Source of the DNA: Flagellimonas allohymeniacidonis
GTDB taxonomy: Bacteria; Bacteroidota; Bacteroidia; Flavobacteriales; Flavobacteriaceae
DNA length: 64,000 bases
Assembly: GCF_004296335.1 (NCBI RefSeq)
Contig: NZ_SGIU01000002.1
Location: forward strand, 881,882 to 945,881
Reading direction: 5' to 3'
Of this stretch, positions 44,357 through 54,268 are shown in pieces. The position numbers were made by a program, and so were the translations under genes. Position 1 is the first letter of the stretch, and each line of letters opens with the position of its first letter. The notes below the pieces were generated by a model. It saw only the letters and a list, made by a program, of their open reading frames with translations, searched no databases and had not been told where the DNA came from.

Positions 44357-45580
44357 TTATAGTTGATAGATCCACTCTTCAGGGTTTAGCCTGTTTGAGT
44401 CTTGATAAAGATAAAACTTAAGCTTCGTAGTGCCATCAAACCGATTGGTATTTATTTCTCCCAACACTTCTTTAGCTCCTACTCTATCTCCTTTTTTTAC
44501 AAAAAGTCGGGACAAATTATAATATGTGCTAATATAGTTACCATGTTTGATTTGCACTCCTCTACTGCCTCCCGGAACCGTTAAAATGGCAATTACTTCC
44601 CCCTCAAAAATCGCCCTTGCGGTACTGCCCTTATCGGTTACAATGGTCACTCCGTTGTTTCTATGTTTAATGCCAGGGTAAAGTTTGTCATTGTAAACGC
44701 CAAAACCCTGACTTTTGATTCCTTTTTCCACCGGCCAGATGAGTTTGCCCTTATTTGCAGAAAAATTATTAGCTACCAACCTCGCTTCGGGGGTTAGGGC
44801 AAACTTAGTAGCGCTCTTGCTTCCCGTTTTCCGGTTATTCGATACAATCGCACTTTTTATAAGCCGGTCTATTTCGCGATCTATCTTACGGGCTTCTCTT
44901 CGCTTCTTATCAATAGCGGCAGTGTATCGAGTCTCATTTTGCCTAATGCTGGTCAATAAATTCTTTTGGGATTCTATTTCACGAAATAACTCTGTTTTTA
45001 CCTTTTTGTTCTCAGCCAGCAACTGTTCCTTTTCTTTTCTTTGGGTAATAAGGTCTCGGTTTCTTGTTGACAGTTCTTCAGTTTTCGAAATAATTTCCTC
45101 CCCCTGCTTTTTCCGCTGTTGCGCGTATTGTTTCATGTATTGAAGCCTTTTATAGGCTTGGTAAAAGCTCTCTGCGGAAAGCAAAAACATCAATCTGCTG
45201 TTCTGCGTCTTATTTTGATAGGATTTTTGGACCAAGGCTGCGTAATCCTCTTTAAGCACATCTAAGTCCTTCCTCAATTTGCTAATGCTGCGAATGTTTA
45301 CATTGATTTGTCGGTTCAATAGATTGGATTGCTGATTCGTCACTCTAATGAGTTCCTGTCGAACATTAATCTTCTTATCTAAAGCCTCCATTTGCTCCAA
45401 AACACTTCCCTTTTCCTTTCTCTCAGCAAATAAAAGTCTGTTGATTTCCTTGATTTCTTGTTGTAGTCGGTCCCGTTTGGCCTCTAACGACTTCTGTTCA
45501 CTGGTTTGACCAAAACCAGTAAAGCAAAAAAACAGCGTAACTAAAACGAAATAAACATAATATGTGGTCTTAACTCTCAT
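44357..45580 (-). CDS. EnvC-like murein hydrolase activator with degenerate LytM domain
   Basis: 407 residues. A signal peptide (YFVLVTLFFCFTGFGQ), a long coiled coil (about residues 25-235, rich in Lys, Glu and Gln) and a C-terminal M23/LytM domain. The zinc ligands of active M23 enzymes are lost: the H-x-x-x-D site reads KHRNNGVTI, the last HxH reads LKFYL, and the His after YxTxY is Asn (STYYNLS). This matches EnvC, which activates amidases and has no activity of its own. It is 1 nt after the DUF4292 gene. Confidence 0.9.
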   Translation of the reverse strand: MRVKTTYYVYFVLVTLFFCFTGFGQTSEQKSLEAKRDRLQQEIKEINRLLFAERKEKGSVLEQMEALDKKINVRQELIRVTNQQSNLLNRQINVNIRSISKLRKDLDVLKEDYAALVQKSYQNKTQNSRLMFLLSAESFYQAYKRLQYMKQYAQQRKKQGEEIISKTEELSTRNRDLITQRKEKEQLLAENKKVKTELFREIESQKNLLTSIRQNETRYTAAIDKKRREARKIDREIDRLIKSAIVSNNRKTGSKSATKFALTPEARLVANNFSANKGKLIWPVEKGIKSQGFGVYNDKLYPGIKHRNNGVTIVTDKGSTARAIFEGEVIAILTVPGGSRGVQIKHGNYISTYYNLSRLFVKKGDRVGAKEVLGEINTNRFDGTTKLKFYLYQDSNRLNPEEWIYQL

Positions 45581-45581
45581 A

Positions 45582-46361
45582 TTACTTTAATATTATTTCA
45601 TCATAACCCTTGGGGATTTTATAGGGAAAGTTAAGGGATTTGTTCAATTCCAGGTTCCTGAAATTAAGGTCAATAGTAGTTTTGTCATCCTGATCAATAG
45701 CCAAAATTCTAACTTCATTGGGAAGAACTTTGCCAGAAACATCCTGATAGGTATAATCTGCACTCAACACAATTTCCTTTTCCGGTTGGATAATCTCTTG
45801 TGTCGCTATTTTAAAATTTTTCGGCTCCAATTGGAACAATAGCTTAAAGAATTCCTTGGTGCGTTTCGGCTTAAGTTCATAATTACCGTCACTCACAGAA
45901 GAAACGTATCTGTCTTCCCTTAAATCACGGAGGGCATTACCAAGTAGAAGGTTTTGAACAATTTTAAAATCAAGCTCTGTCCCCAACAACTGACTCAAAT
46001 AACCAAAGTCCCCATCAAAGTATTCGCCTTGAAGTTTATTATAAAAAGAAACTCTTTCCGGGGTTATATGGGCCTTCACCACACCTAAAGGAGCGCTCAT
46101 CCAAATGACCCTATCTTTCTGCATCCTGAGGCTTACCGAAACGGCTTGGTTTTCTTTGCCATTGAAATAATCAATTTTAACCTTACCCCTCAGGGTTTTG
46201 AAATCGGTTTGGTTCTCATAGTGGTTTGAAATGATCTTCTTGGTTGAAATACCCAAATCAACTTCTCCAGAGGCAATGGCCTTTGTGCTCTTGCATGAGG
46301 ACAATAACAAGGCTACCAACCCAAAATAAACCAATTGTTTTATTTCTATTCCTTTCATCAT
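45582..46361 (-). CDS. DUF4292 lipoprotein
   Basis: 259 residues with a lipoprotein signal (GLVALLLSSCKSTKAIA). The body is beta-rich and LolB/LptE-like in feel (TDFKTLRGKVKIDYFNG, AVSVSLRMQKDRVIWMSAP, VSFYNKLQGEYFDGDFGYLS). It has the family position between TPR and M23 genes. Probably an outer-membrane lipoprotein that handles a lipid or helps insertion; unproven. Its ATG overlaps the TPR gene stop as TGATG. Confidence 0.88.
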   Translation of the reverse strand: MMKGIEIKQLVYFGLVALLLSSCKSTKAIASGEVDLGISTKKIISNHYENQTDFKTLRGKVKIDYFNGKENQAVSVSLRMQKDRVIWMSAPLGVVKAHITPERVSFYNKLQGEYFDGDFGYLSQLLGTELDFKIVQNLLLGNALRDLREDRYVSSVSDGNYELKPKRTKEFFKLLFQLEPKNFKIATQEIIQPEKEIVLSADYTYQDVSGKVLPNEVRILAIDQDDKTTIDLNFRNLELNKSLNFPYKIPKGYDEIILK

Positions 46362-47272
46362 CAGGACCTTGGTTCAATTTTGTTTAAATATTCTTTGGAT
46401 TTTTCATTATCCCCCAAATTCGCATGGGCCTTGGCGAGTTCTTGATACATTTTATTGCGGAGTACCGTATTATCCAAAATGAAATCCAAGCCGGCTTCTA
46501 AAACTTCTATAGCTTGTTTTTCCCTTGAGGTTCTGCCCAAAGAAAGGCCATAGGCATAATGAAAATATGGTTGTAGAGGATAATTATCCAAGGCTTCCTT
46601 GGCCACTTTTTCCAATGTATTAAATTCAGAACCTAAAATCAATTTTTCGATTTGACTGCTATAATTTGTAACAGGATCGTTTGCTATTTCTTCTTCCTGC
46701 TTAGGTTTTATCCGTTCTGTGTGGTTCCTTTGCAAGGAACGAATAGAGTCATTTATCTTTTTTCTAAGGCTTTCAACGGACGAATTATTTCCCAACCCTT
46801 CCAGGGTTTGAAGGGCTTCCTCATATTTTCTTTTGTAAAAGTAAACTCGAGCTAGATTTTCCCTTAGCTCTCCCTGGATTACGGGAACACTGCCTTGGAG
46901 ATTATTGATATTGCCCCCCTGATTGTCCAAAATGGTCACCAAATTTTCCAAATACCAGTAATTACTTGGTTCGGCATTAAGTGCCATAATGGCATATTGC
47001 TGTGCTTGAGGGTACTTCTTATCCAAGAAAAAGGTACGCGCCAACTCATAGTCCACCACACTCTTGGAAGAATCCAATCTTTTGCATTGAAAAAAATAAG
47101 AGGTAGCCCTATCATAATTTTGAATTCCCTTCTGCTTTAAGGCCTCAAAAAAAGCTTCTTGGAACTCGTCGGTATAGTCCTCAAGGAATACCTCGGCGCT
47201 TTCCTCTTCCTGGGCCCATAACGCAACCGGAAGCAATAAGATGAGCATATATTTCAAGAAGACTTTCCTCAA
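46361..47272 (-). CDS. Tetratricopeptide repeat protein
   Basis: 303 residues with a signal peptide (YMLILLLPVALWAQEEES). At least five TPR-like helical pairs are visible (YDRATSYFFQCKRLDSSKSVVDYELARTFF split across repeats, KKYPQAQQYAIMALNAEPSN, KYEEALQTLEGLG, LQPYFHYAYGLSLGRTSREK, LAKAHANLGDNEKSKEYLNK). A periplasmic protein-protein scaffold. It shares one base with the DUF4292 start, so translation is coupled. Confidence 0.9.
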   Translation of the reverse strand: MRKVFLKYMLILLLPVALWAQEEESAEVFLEDYTDEFQEAFFEALKQKGIQNYDRATSYFFQCKRLDSSKSVVDYELARTFFLDKKYPQAQQYAIMALNAEPSNYWYLENLVTILDNQGGNINNLQGSVPVIQGELRENLARVYFYKRKYEEALQTLEGLGNNSSVESLRKKINDSIRSLQRNHTERIKPKQEEEIANDPVTNYSSQIEKLILGSEFNTLEKVAKEALDNYPLQPYFHYAYGLSLGRTSREKQAIEVLEAGLDFILDNTVLRNKMYQELAKAHANLGDNEKSKEYLNKIEPRS

Positions 47273-47301
47273 TTGATTTTCCTTTATTTTTTAGCGCCTA
47301 G

Positions 47302-48318
47302 CTACTTCATCTCAGAGTAGTCCCCTAGGCTTACTGTTTCAAACTTACCGTCAAATACCACATGGTTGCCAACCATTGCATTGTCGAGGTTGGCATTCAT
47401 AATCTTCGTATTACTTTGGATGATGCTATTTTTTATGGTTGAGTTTTCCAAAACCGTGTTAGCTCCTACTGAAACATAAGGCCCCACGGTTGTATTTCTT
47501 ATGGTAACATCTTCCGCGATAAAACAAGGCTCAACGATATTGGCATTTTCCAGGATAACTGTTGGTGCAACCAATTCTTCACCATCTTTTTCTAAAAATC
47601 CAAGCATGCGTTGATTGGTTTCCACGGTGACATCCTTGTTGCCGCAATCCATCCATTCATCCACTTTCCCAGGCACAAACTTCATGCCTTTTTCCATCAT
47701 TCGCTTAATGCCATCATTGATTTGGTACTCTCCCCCATTGATTACATTATGGTCGAGAACATATTGCAACTCTTCTTTTAATTGGCCAACATCCTTAAAA
47801 TAGTAAATACCAATAACCGCCAAATCGGATACGTATTCCTTTGGTTTTTCTACAAGTTCAACAATTTCGTTGGCCTCACTTAACTTAACTACACCATACG
47901 CTTCAGGCCTATCTACTTGTTTCACCCAAATGACACTATCTGCTTTTCTGTCCAAATCAAAATCCGCACGAATCAAGGTGTCTGCGTAGGCTATTACCGC
48001 AGGTCCGCTTAGGGATTCCTTTGCGCTCATAATGGCATGTCCCGTGCCTAAGGGCTCATCTTGCCTGTAGATGGAGGCCTTGGCTCCTAGGCCTTCCGCA
48101 AGCTCTGTCAAGCTTTCTACAACGTCATCCCCAAAAAAAGCTGGGTCTCCCAAAATAAAGGCAATTTCCTCTATGGGCTCTCCCAATACTTTGGCAATAT
48201 CTGATACGAGTCGATGCACAATAGGTTTGCCCGCCACCGGAATCAAAGGTTTTGGAACTGTTAGGGTATGTGGCCGTAATCGGGAACCCCTTCCTGCCAT
48301 GGGTACAATTATTTTCAT
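47302..48318 (-). CDS. Sugar-phosphate nucleotidyltransferase
   Basis: 338 residues. The nucleotide-binding signature PMAGRGSRLRPHTLTVPKPL is at the N-terminus, followed by QDEPLGTGHAIMSAKE, DTLIRADFDLDRKADSVIWV and VVKLSEANEIVELVEKPKEY. The last 100 residues form a left-handed beta-helix (PTVILENANIVEPCFIAEDV, TIRNTTVGPYVSVGANTVLE). This is the glucose-1-phosphate thymidylyl-/uridylyl-type fold; the sugar is not determined. It lies between dut and the TPR gene in an envelope polysaccharide operon. Confidence 0.92.
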   Translation of the reverse strand: MKIIVPMAGRGSRLRPHTLTVPKPLIPVAGKPIVHRLVSDIAKVLGEPIEEIAFILGDPAFFGDDVVESLTELAEGLGAKASIYRQDEPLGTGHAIMSAKESLSGPAVIAYADTLIRADFDLDRKADSVIWVKQVDRPEAYGVVKLSEANEIVELVEKPKEYVSDLAVIGIYYFKDVGQLKEELQYVLDHNVINGGEYQINDGIKRMMEKGMKFVPGKVDEWMDCGNKDVTVETNQRMLGFLEKDGEELVAPTVILENANIVEPCFIAEDVTIRNTTVGPYVSVGANTVLENSTIKNSIIQSNTKIMNANLDNAMVGNHVVFDGKFETVSLGDYSEMK

Positions 48319-48352
48319 GTGTTCTTTAGTATAACGTATTTAGTGTTTGGGT

Positions 48353-48793
48353 TTATTGTGTGCCTGTACTGCCAAAGCCTCCCGACCCACGTTCTGTCGC
48401 TGTTAAGGTCTTGGACTCACTCCATTCCACTCGTTCATGTTTAGCAATGACCATTTGCGCAATGCGTTCACCATCTTGAACTACAAATTCGTCTTGTGAA
48501 AGATTTACCAATATCACCCCAACTTCGCCACGATAGTCCGCATCAACGGTACCCGGGGCATTTAAAACTGTAATCCCCTTCTTTGCAGCCAAACCACTCC
48601 TGGGGCGCACCTGGGCCTCATACCCAATGGGCAGTTCCATAAAAATTCCAGTGGGGATTATTGCCCTTTCCAAACTCTTCAACGTAATCGGCTGCTCAAG
48701 ATTTGCCCTTAAGTCCATTCCTGCGGAAGCAATGGTCTCATAACTTGGCAAAGCGTGATTGGAAGTGTTGATAACCTTAATCTCTATGTTCAT
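48353..48793 (-). CDS. dut: dUTP diphosphatase
   Basis: 146 residues with all five trimeric dUTPase motifs: [46 protein letters not shown] and the C-terminal [10 protein letters not shown]. It cleaves dUTP to dUMP. Its ATG overlaps the carbonic anhydrase stop as ATGA (48790-48793), so it is translated with that gene. Confidence 0.97.
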   Translation of the reverse strand: MNIEIKVINTSNHALPSYETIASAGMDLRANLEQPITLKSLERAIIPTGIFMELPIGYEAQVRPRSGLAAKKGITVLNAPGTVDADYRGEVGVILVNLSQDEFVVQDGERIAQMVIAKHERVEWSESKTLTATERGSGGFGSTGTQ

Positions 48794-49554
48794 TCTGTTT
48801 CAATTGTTCTATCATTTATCCCTTGAATATGTCTTGCGTTGACTCCTTCAATGTTCAAAATTGAAGTTATCTGATTTGGCGAGGCCTCGTAAATATTTTT
48901 AGTAACATACCATCTTACTGTTTCTGAATATGGTGGGGTGGTAAGCGAGCCTTTATAATGATAGTAATGGCCCAACAAATCATCGCCTTCTTCAATAAAA
49001 TCAGAAAATTGGATCTCTCCCAAGTCCACTTCTTTTATTGCGTTTTCCTCTTCAGGAACCGAATTAAGAACATGTGATACAAATGGGTTGGAATCTCCCA
49101 TTTTGAAAAGAAAGCCAAGTACCAGAAACTCCGTTTCTTGGCCCGCTTCTTGGCCTTTTAAGGTATTGACCACATGCATTTCCATAGGATAGGTTACCCC
49201 ATCAATAAGATGCTCAGAGGGAGTGTGAAAGTGTGCCTGTTTAAATTCAAAGGTTTCACCATCGACTTCAACCGTGCTTCCGATTTTAAAATCAACTTGG
49301 ACCGTATGTCCCAAATTTTCCACCGAATTGATCTCGTCTTTGAAACTAAATGTGATATTGTGCTTTCCATCTTTTTGTTCGGAAGACAAAATGTTAATGG
49401 GTGACTGGGCATGACAAACTGTACCGTCTTCATGGACATATACGGAGTCTGGTTCAATGACTGCTCTCTGCTCAATTTCCTTTTTGTGGGTCCTTTCCAC
49501 ACAGGAAGAAAGCAGGATAGGCAAGAGGAAAGGTAGAATCTTTATCGCCTTCAT
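48790..49554 (-). CDS. Alpha-type carbonic anhydrase lipoprotein
   Basis: 254 residues. Lipoprotein signal ending at [11 protein letters not shown], then the alpha-carbonic anhydrase core: SPINIL, zinc histidines in [14 protein letters not shown] (HxH) and the third His in [10 protein letters not shown], and [20 protein letters not shown]. The zinc site is complete. It hydrates CO2 in the periplasm. It is placed between the flippase (3 nt) and dut (4-nt overlap), and is unrelated to its neighbours by pathway. Confidence 0.94.
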   Translation of the reverse strand: MKAIKILPFLLPILLSSCVERTHKKEIEQRAVIEPDSVYVHEDGTVCHAQSPINILSSEQKDGKHNITFSFKDEINSVENLGHTVQVDFKIGSTVEVDGETFEFKQAHFHTPSEHLIDGVTYPMEMHVVNTLKGQEAGQETEFLVLGFLFKMGDSNPFVSHVLNSVPEEENAIKEVDLGEIQFSDFIEEGDDLLGHYYHYKGSLTTPPYSETVRWYVTKNIYEASPNQITSILNIEGVNARHIQGINDRTIETE

Positions 49555-49557
49555 GTC

Positions 49558-51030
49558 CTAGGTTTTGGAAGGTTTCTGAAATATCATCTTGAGCTTATCA
49601 CCTTCTAGCTTATAAAGCATGCCCAAAAATAACAAAAGTAGAAGCCCCCCGGCTATTAAATTTCTGCCAAAAACATAAAAGGCCAATACGGAAAAAAGGA
49701 TTGAAATCGAAAGATAAAAAACAATTTTACGCGTGTTGTAAGGTACCGGATAATACCGCTTTCCAAAATAATACGATAGCAACATCATACTGGCATAGGC
49801 GGTTAATGTCGCCAGGGCTGAAGCCATATATCCGATTTTTGGGATGAAAATAAAATTGATCGCCAGGGTAAGAATTGCACCCACAGAAGAAATGTACGCG
49901 CCAAAGCGGGTTCTATCCGTAATTTTATACCATACGGATAGGCTGTGGTATATCCCCAAACAGAAACTTCCCAATAAGATAATAGGCACTACATCGAGAG
50001 CCTCCCAATAAACTGAATTCCGAATTAAGAGTTTGGCCAACGGATCTACCAAAACCACAACGGTCAACAATATCGTGCTCCCTAGGATTACGAAGTAATT
50101 TGTGATTTCCGCATAGGTTTTTTGGGGTTTTTCGGTGCTCGCATGGCTAAAGAAAAAAGGTTCTACACCCATGCGAAATGCCGTTCCAAATAGGGTCATG
50201 AAAAGCGCCAATTTGTAGCAGGCCCCATATTTACCTACTTCAGTTTCCGCAATATCAGAAGGTAGAAGTTCTGTAAGTAGAATTTTATCAAAAACCTCAT
50301 TGATGGTGAAAGCAATTCCAGCAATCATAACAGGTCCCGCATACTTTAGCATTTGTTTCCAAAGCTGGATGTCGAAGCTATATTTTGTTCTAAAATAAGT
50401 AGGTGATAGCAATAGCAAGGTAATTCCACTTGCCAAGATATTGGAAATGAAAATGTATTGAATCTCCCAGTTTTCTTTGAAGATGGAGCTGAAGAATGAA
50501 TCTTCCTGATCGGCCACCAGCTTTGGTAATATAATCAAGAAAAAGATGTTAAAGCCCAAGTTGATGGCCACGTTTATCACTTTCAACAAGCCATATTTCA
50601 TGGGCTTTTCGTTCGCTCTTAAGAGCGCGAATGGAATGATGACCAAGGCATCCAAAACTAAAATATAGGTGGTAAACCGTATGAAATCGGGATTGATGTT
50701 GGTAAAATCGGCCAACCATTGTTTTATGGTGAGGGCCAATATCAAAAACAAAAGTGACGATCCCAGAAGAGACAGCAAGGAGGTAGAAATTACTTTGCCT
50801 TTGTTTTCACTTTTAGTATAAAACCGAAAAAAAGCGGTTTCCATGCCATAGGCGAGGAAAACATTGAAGATGGCAATCCAAGCATATATGTTGGTATATT
50901 GACCATAGCCCGCGGCATTTTCAAAAACTGAAGTGTACAGCGGAAGTAAAAAGAAGGAAATGACCCGAGGTAAGACCGTGGCCAAACCATAAATGAAGGT
51001 CTGTTTAAAAAGCTTTTTTAATGGGTTCAA
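49558..51030 (-). CDS. Polysaccharide flippase (Wzx/MATE-like), TTG start
   Basis: 490 residues with about 14 hydrophobic helices. The N-terminus LKKLFKQTFIYGLATVLPRVISFFLLPLYTSVF is typical of oligosaccharide flippases of the RfbX/Wzx type, which move lipid-linked sugar units across the inner membrane. No in-frame ATG exists near, so the start is TTG at 51030. A TAACTTTG box lies 56 nt upstream. First gene of the envelope operon. Confidence 0.9.
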   Translation of the reverse strand: MNPLKKLFKQTFIYGLATVLPRVISFFLLPLYTSVFENAAGYGQYTNIYAWIAIFNVFLAYGMETAFFRFYTKSENKGKVISTSLLSLLGSSLLFLILALTIKQWLADFTNINPDFIRFTTYILVLDALVIIPFALLRANEKPMKYGLLKVINVAINLGFNIFFLIILPKLVADQEDSFFSSIFKENWEIQYIFISNILASGITLLLLSPTYFRTKYSFDIQLWKQMLKYAGPVMIAGIAFTINEVFDKILLTELLPSDIAETEVGKYGACYKLALFMTLFGTAFRMGVEPFFFSHASTEKPQKTYAEITNYFVILGSTILLTVVVLVDPLAKLLIRNSVYWEALDVVPIILLGSFCLGIYHSLSVWYKITDRTRFGAYISSVGAILTLAINFIFIPKIGYMASALATLTAYASMMLLSYYFGKRYYPVPYNTRKIVFYLSISILFSVLAFYVFGRNLIAGGLLLLLFLGMLYKLEGDKLKMIFQKPSKT

Positions 51031-51086
51031 TGCGAAATAATTCGTTTCAGGACTCCATAAACCGCGTCACAAGTTACATAAAACCC

Positions 51087-51094
51087 CAAAGTTA
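51087..51094 (-). promoter_or_regulatory. Candidate -7 box of the envelope operon
   Basis: TAACTTTG on the minus strand, exact TAnnTTTG, 56 nt before the flippase start. No -33 TTG in range. Confidence 0.45.
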
Positions 51095-51134
51095 CTATTT
51101 CAGGGGAAGCTTAGGGGAGTTTGGGAAAGACTAT

Positions 51135-51638
51135 TTAGTTTTTTGGCATGGGTTGATAGAACAAAGGCTTCCCATCCTTTATGCCGATAACCTTAAAATA
51201 TCTCATTTTCCCCTTATCATTGTAGCTTATTATCGCCTCCGAGGATTCAAGCTCAAAGGGAAATTCTTCCTGTTTGTGCAAGCTTGGTGGTTGGTTCCCA
51301 ACTTCTTCTTTAGGGTCAGCATCCATGATGATATCGGGTTTTGTCCGCTCTTCAATTTTGAAATCAGCCACCAGTATTTGGCCTTCTTTTCTTTTTTCCC
51401 AGCGAATGTCGGTAACCATACCTCTAAAGAATGCCTGTTTTACATCTATATCAGATACTTCGTCCAAAACAGGGATTTCCAAGAGTAGACCCTTGCCACT
51501 TTCTTCAGTGCTGCCATACCATTGTTTACAACTTGCTTCGCCCAAAGTCACAGGTGATGTTTCAATCATACTTTTCTGGGATGAACAACCTGATGATAAA
51601 AATATCATCATGAAAGTTAGAAGGATAAAAGTTCGCAT
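51135..51638 (-). CDS. Unknown lipoprotein between the flippase and atp genes
   Basis: 167 residues. Lipoprotein signal ILLTFMMIFLSSGCSSQKSM, then a domain with DIDVKQAFFRGMVTDIRWEK, EGQILVADFKIEERTKPDII and a MRYFKVIGIKDGKPLFYQP end. Mostly beta with one helix. No family recognised. It is co-directional with both neighbours but separated from atpG by a terminator. Confidence 0.75.
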   Translation of the reverse strand: MRTFILLTFMMIFLSSGCSSQKSMIETSPVTLGEASCKQWYGSTEESGKGLLLEIPVLDEVSDIDVKQAFFRGMVTDIRWEKRKEGQILVADFKIEERTKPDIIMDADPKEEVGNQPPSLHKQEEFPFELESSEAIISYNDKGKMRYFKVIGIKDGKPLFYQPMPKN

Positions 51639-51710
51639 AATAGTTAGAATTCATGGTTTCTAAAGATATAAAACCAAAAGTGGTGCCAAAACTTTTCATG
51701 ACCCCCTAAA

Positions 51711-51738
51711 CAAAAAAACCACCCATTAAGGGTGGTTT
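51711..51738 (-). terminator. Terminator of the atp operon
   Basis: AAACCACCC-ATTAA-GGGTGGTTT, nine pairs; on the minus strand it is followed by a run of seven T. It lies 24 nt after the atpG stop and confirms that atpD and atpC do not follow. Confidence 0.9.
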
Positions 51739-51761
51739 ATCAGTTCTATATAAACAAAGGC

Positions 51762-52622
51762 CTAGTTGTTTAGCGCCTCAGCTCCACCCACGATTTCCAA
51801 TATTTCATTGGTGATAGCAGCCTGACGGGCCTTGTTATAGGTCAATGTCAGTTGATCCTTTAATTCACCCGCGTTGTCCGTGGCTTTGTGCATAGCAGTC
51901 ATTCGAGCTCCGTGCTCACTGGCAAAGGAATCACGAATTGCCTTGAAAAGTTGGGTTTTTAAAGATTTTGGAATCAATTGCTCCACAATTTCCGGCTTTG
52001 ATGGCTCAAAAATGTAATCCGCACTATTTTGACTGCCGCCTTCCGTCGGTACTATGGGAAGGAACTGCTCAGTCATCACGATTTGTGTAGCCGCATTTTT
52101 GAATTTGTTATATACCAATTCAATTCGGTCGTACTGTCCCTCGGTAAATTTGGCCATCAAGTCCTCTGCTATTTCGGAAACGTTGTCAAAGGTAAGGTTA
52201 TCAAACACCTGACTGTTGTTGGCGATGACGTTCCCCTTTTTTCCAAGAATATCATTTCCTTTTTTACCTATGGCCATAAAGTCAACCTGTTGGCCTGCAT
52301 AGGTTTCGTTATTCAAGAGAATACTCTGCTTTATAATGTTGGAATTAAAAGCTCCACAAAGACCTCTATTTGAGGTTATGGCCACCACCAATACCTTCTT
52401 TACTTCTCTATTGTCCGCAAACTTGCTACCGGCATCACCATCCAAGCTTGCACTTAAATTCTGCAATAGCTCGGTCAATTTATTGGCATAAGGTCGCATT
52501 GCAGTAATAGCATCCTGTGCTTTTTTCAATTTTGCAGCAGATACCATTTTCATGGCACTGGTTATCTGCATCGTCGAAGACACCGTAGATATTCTGCTTC
52601 GTATTTCCTTTAGATTCGCCAT
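51762..52622 (-). CDS. atpG: F1 ATP synthase gamma subunit
   Basis: 286 residues. N-terminal helix LKEIRSRISTVSSTMQITSAMKMVSAAK and C-terminal helix (RMTAMHKATDNAGELKDQLT, YNKARQAAITNEILEIVGGA) form the coiled-coil rotor shaft; SNRGLCGAFNS is the core. Last gene of the cluster. Confidence 0.97.
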   Translation of the reverse strand: MANLKEIRSRISTVSSTMQITSAMKMVSAAKLKKAQDAITAMRPYANKLTELLQNLSASLDGDAGSKFADNREVKKVLVVAITSNRGLCGAFNSNIIKQSILLNNETYAGQQVDFMAIGKKGNDILGKKGNVIANNSQVFDNLTFDNVSEIAEDLMAKFTEGQYDRIELVYNKFKNAATQIVMTEQFLPIVPTEGGSQNSADYIFEPSKPEIVEQLIPKSLKTQLFKAIRDSFASEHGARMTAMHKATDNAGELKDQLTLTYNKARQAAITNEILEIVGGAEALNN

Positions 52623-52644
52623 TCTTAATTAGAATTTAGTATTG

Positions 52645-52681
52645 AGTATTAGGTAATGAGACCTTCTCACTTCCCAATACT
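52645..52681 (-). other. Long hairpin in the atpA-atpG spacer
   Basis: An imperfect stem across 52645-52681: six pairs (AGTATT/AATACT), then GG/CC, then five pairs TGAGA/TCTCA around a CCT loop, with three single mismatches. There is no T-run, so it is not a terminator. It could be an mRNA processing or stability element or a remnant repeat. Confidence 0.6.
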
Positions 52682-52685
52682 GAAC

Positions 52686-54266
52686 CTATGCTCTATATTT
52701 TCCTGAAAGGTCCTTGGCAACCGCCGTTAAAGTTTCGGTTACCTCGTCGGTCAACTTTCCGGCCTTTAGGGTTGTCAACACATCAGCATGCTTTGCTTTC
52801 AAGAATTCGATAAAATCGGTTTCGAATTCCTTTACTTTTTCCACAGGTACATCCCTCAACAAGTTCTTGGAACCTGCAAAGATGATAGCTACCTGATCCT
52901 CAACGGTAAATGGGTCGTTTTGCGCTTGCTTCAGAATTTCAACGTTTCTACGTCCTTTCTCAATCACATTCAAAGTAGCAGCATCCAAGTCAGAACCAAA
53001 TTTGGCGAACGCCTCCAATTCACGGAATTGCGCCTGGTCCAATTTCAAAGTACCTGCTACCTTCTTCATGGATTTAATCTGTGCGGAACCACCAACACGT
53101 GATACGGAAATACCTACGTTAATCGCTGGTCGAACCCCTTGGTTGAACAAGTCTTGCTCCAAGAAAATCTGACCATCGGTAATCGAAATCACGTTGGTTG
53201 GAATATATGCGGATACGTCACCTGCCTGCGTCTCAATGATTGGAAGTGCAGTCAATGATCCTCCACCTTTTACCATAGGTTTCAAAACATCTGGAAGATC
53301 GTTCATGTTTTGTGCAATGCTATCGTCATCAATAACCTTTGCGGCACGTTCCAATAGTCTTGAGTGTAGGTAGAAAACGTCCCCAGGATAAGCCTCACGG
53401 CCTGGAGGTCTTCTCAAAAGCAAGGATACCTCACGATATGCAACAGCCTGTTTTGACAAATCATCATAGATGATCAATGCCGGGCGACCTGTATCCCTGA
53501 AGTATTCTCCAATCGCAGCACCAGCAAAAGGAGCATAAACCTGCATTGGTGCAGGGTCAGATGCATTTGCGGCAACAATTGTAGTGTAAGCCAAGGCCCC
53601 TTTATCTTCCAAAGTCTTTGCAATGGCAGCTACAGTAGAAGCTTTTTGTCCTACAGCAACATAAATACAATACACAGGTTCACCTGCATCATAAAATTCT
53701 TTTTGATTCAAGATGGTGTCGATACAAACGGTGGTCTTACCTGTTTGACGGTCGCCAATAACCAACTCCCTTTGTCCTCTACCGATTGGAATCATGGCAT
53801 CAACCGCTTTGATTCCTGTTTGCAGTGGTTCGTTTACCGGCTGACGAAAAATAACCCCAGGGGCTTTACGTTCCAATGGCATTTCGTAGGTTTCGCCAGA
53901 GATAGGTCCTTTACCATCAATTGGTGCTCCTAACGTATCAACGACACGCCCAACAATTCCTTCACCAACATTAATGGATGCAATACGCTGGGTTCTTTTT
54001 ACAGTAGCTCCCTCCATAATTTCTTTGGATGGGCCCAACAAAACTACACCAACGTTGTCTTCCTCTAGGTTCAAAACGATACCTTCCATACCGCCATCGA
54101 ACTCCACAAGCTCACCATATTGAGCGTTGGAAAGTCCATATACACGTGCAATACCGTCCCCTACTTGCAGTACAGTTCCTACTTCATCCAAAGATGCCGT
54201 AGCTTCGAACCCGGATAATTGCTTTTTCAAAATTGCTGATACCTCAGCGGCTTTTACTCCTGCCAT
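52686..54266 (-). CDS. atpA: F1 ATP synthase alpha subunit
   Basis: 526 residues. Walker [14 protein letters not shown], catalytic arginine region [14 protein letters not shown] and the [20 protein letters not shown] segment are present. It is the non-catalytic nucleotide subunit of F1. It is 2 nt after atpH. Confidence 0.98.
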   Translation of the reverse strand: MAGVKAAEVSAILKKQLSGFEATASLDEVGTVLQVGDGIARVYGLSNAQYGELVEFDGGMEGIVLNLEEDNVGVVLLGPSKEIMEGATVKRTQRIASINVGEGIVGRVVDTLGAPIDGKGPISGETYEMPLERKAPGVIFRQPVNEPLQTGIKAVDAMIPIGRGQRELVIGDRQTGKTTVCIDTILNQKEFYDAGEPVYCIYVAVGQKASTVAAIAKTLEDKGALAYTTIVAANASDPAPMQVYAPFAGAAIGEYFRDTGRPALIIYDDLSKQAVAYREVSLLLRRPPGREAYPGDVFYLHSRLLERAAKVIDDDSIAQNMNDLPDVLKPMVKGGGSLTALPIIETQAGDVSAYIPTNVISITDGQIFLEQDLFNQGVRPAINVGISVSRVGGSAQIKSMKKVAGTLKLDQAQFRELEAFAKFGSDLDAATLNVIEKGRRNVEILKQAQNDPFTVEDQVAIIFAGSKNLLRDVPVEKVKEFETDFIEFLKAKHADVLTTLKAGKLTDEVTETLTAVAKDLSGKYRA

Positions 54267-54268
54267 TT

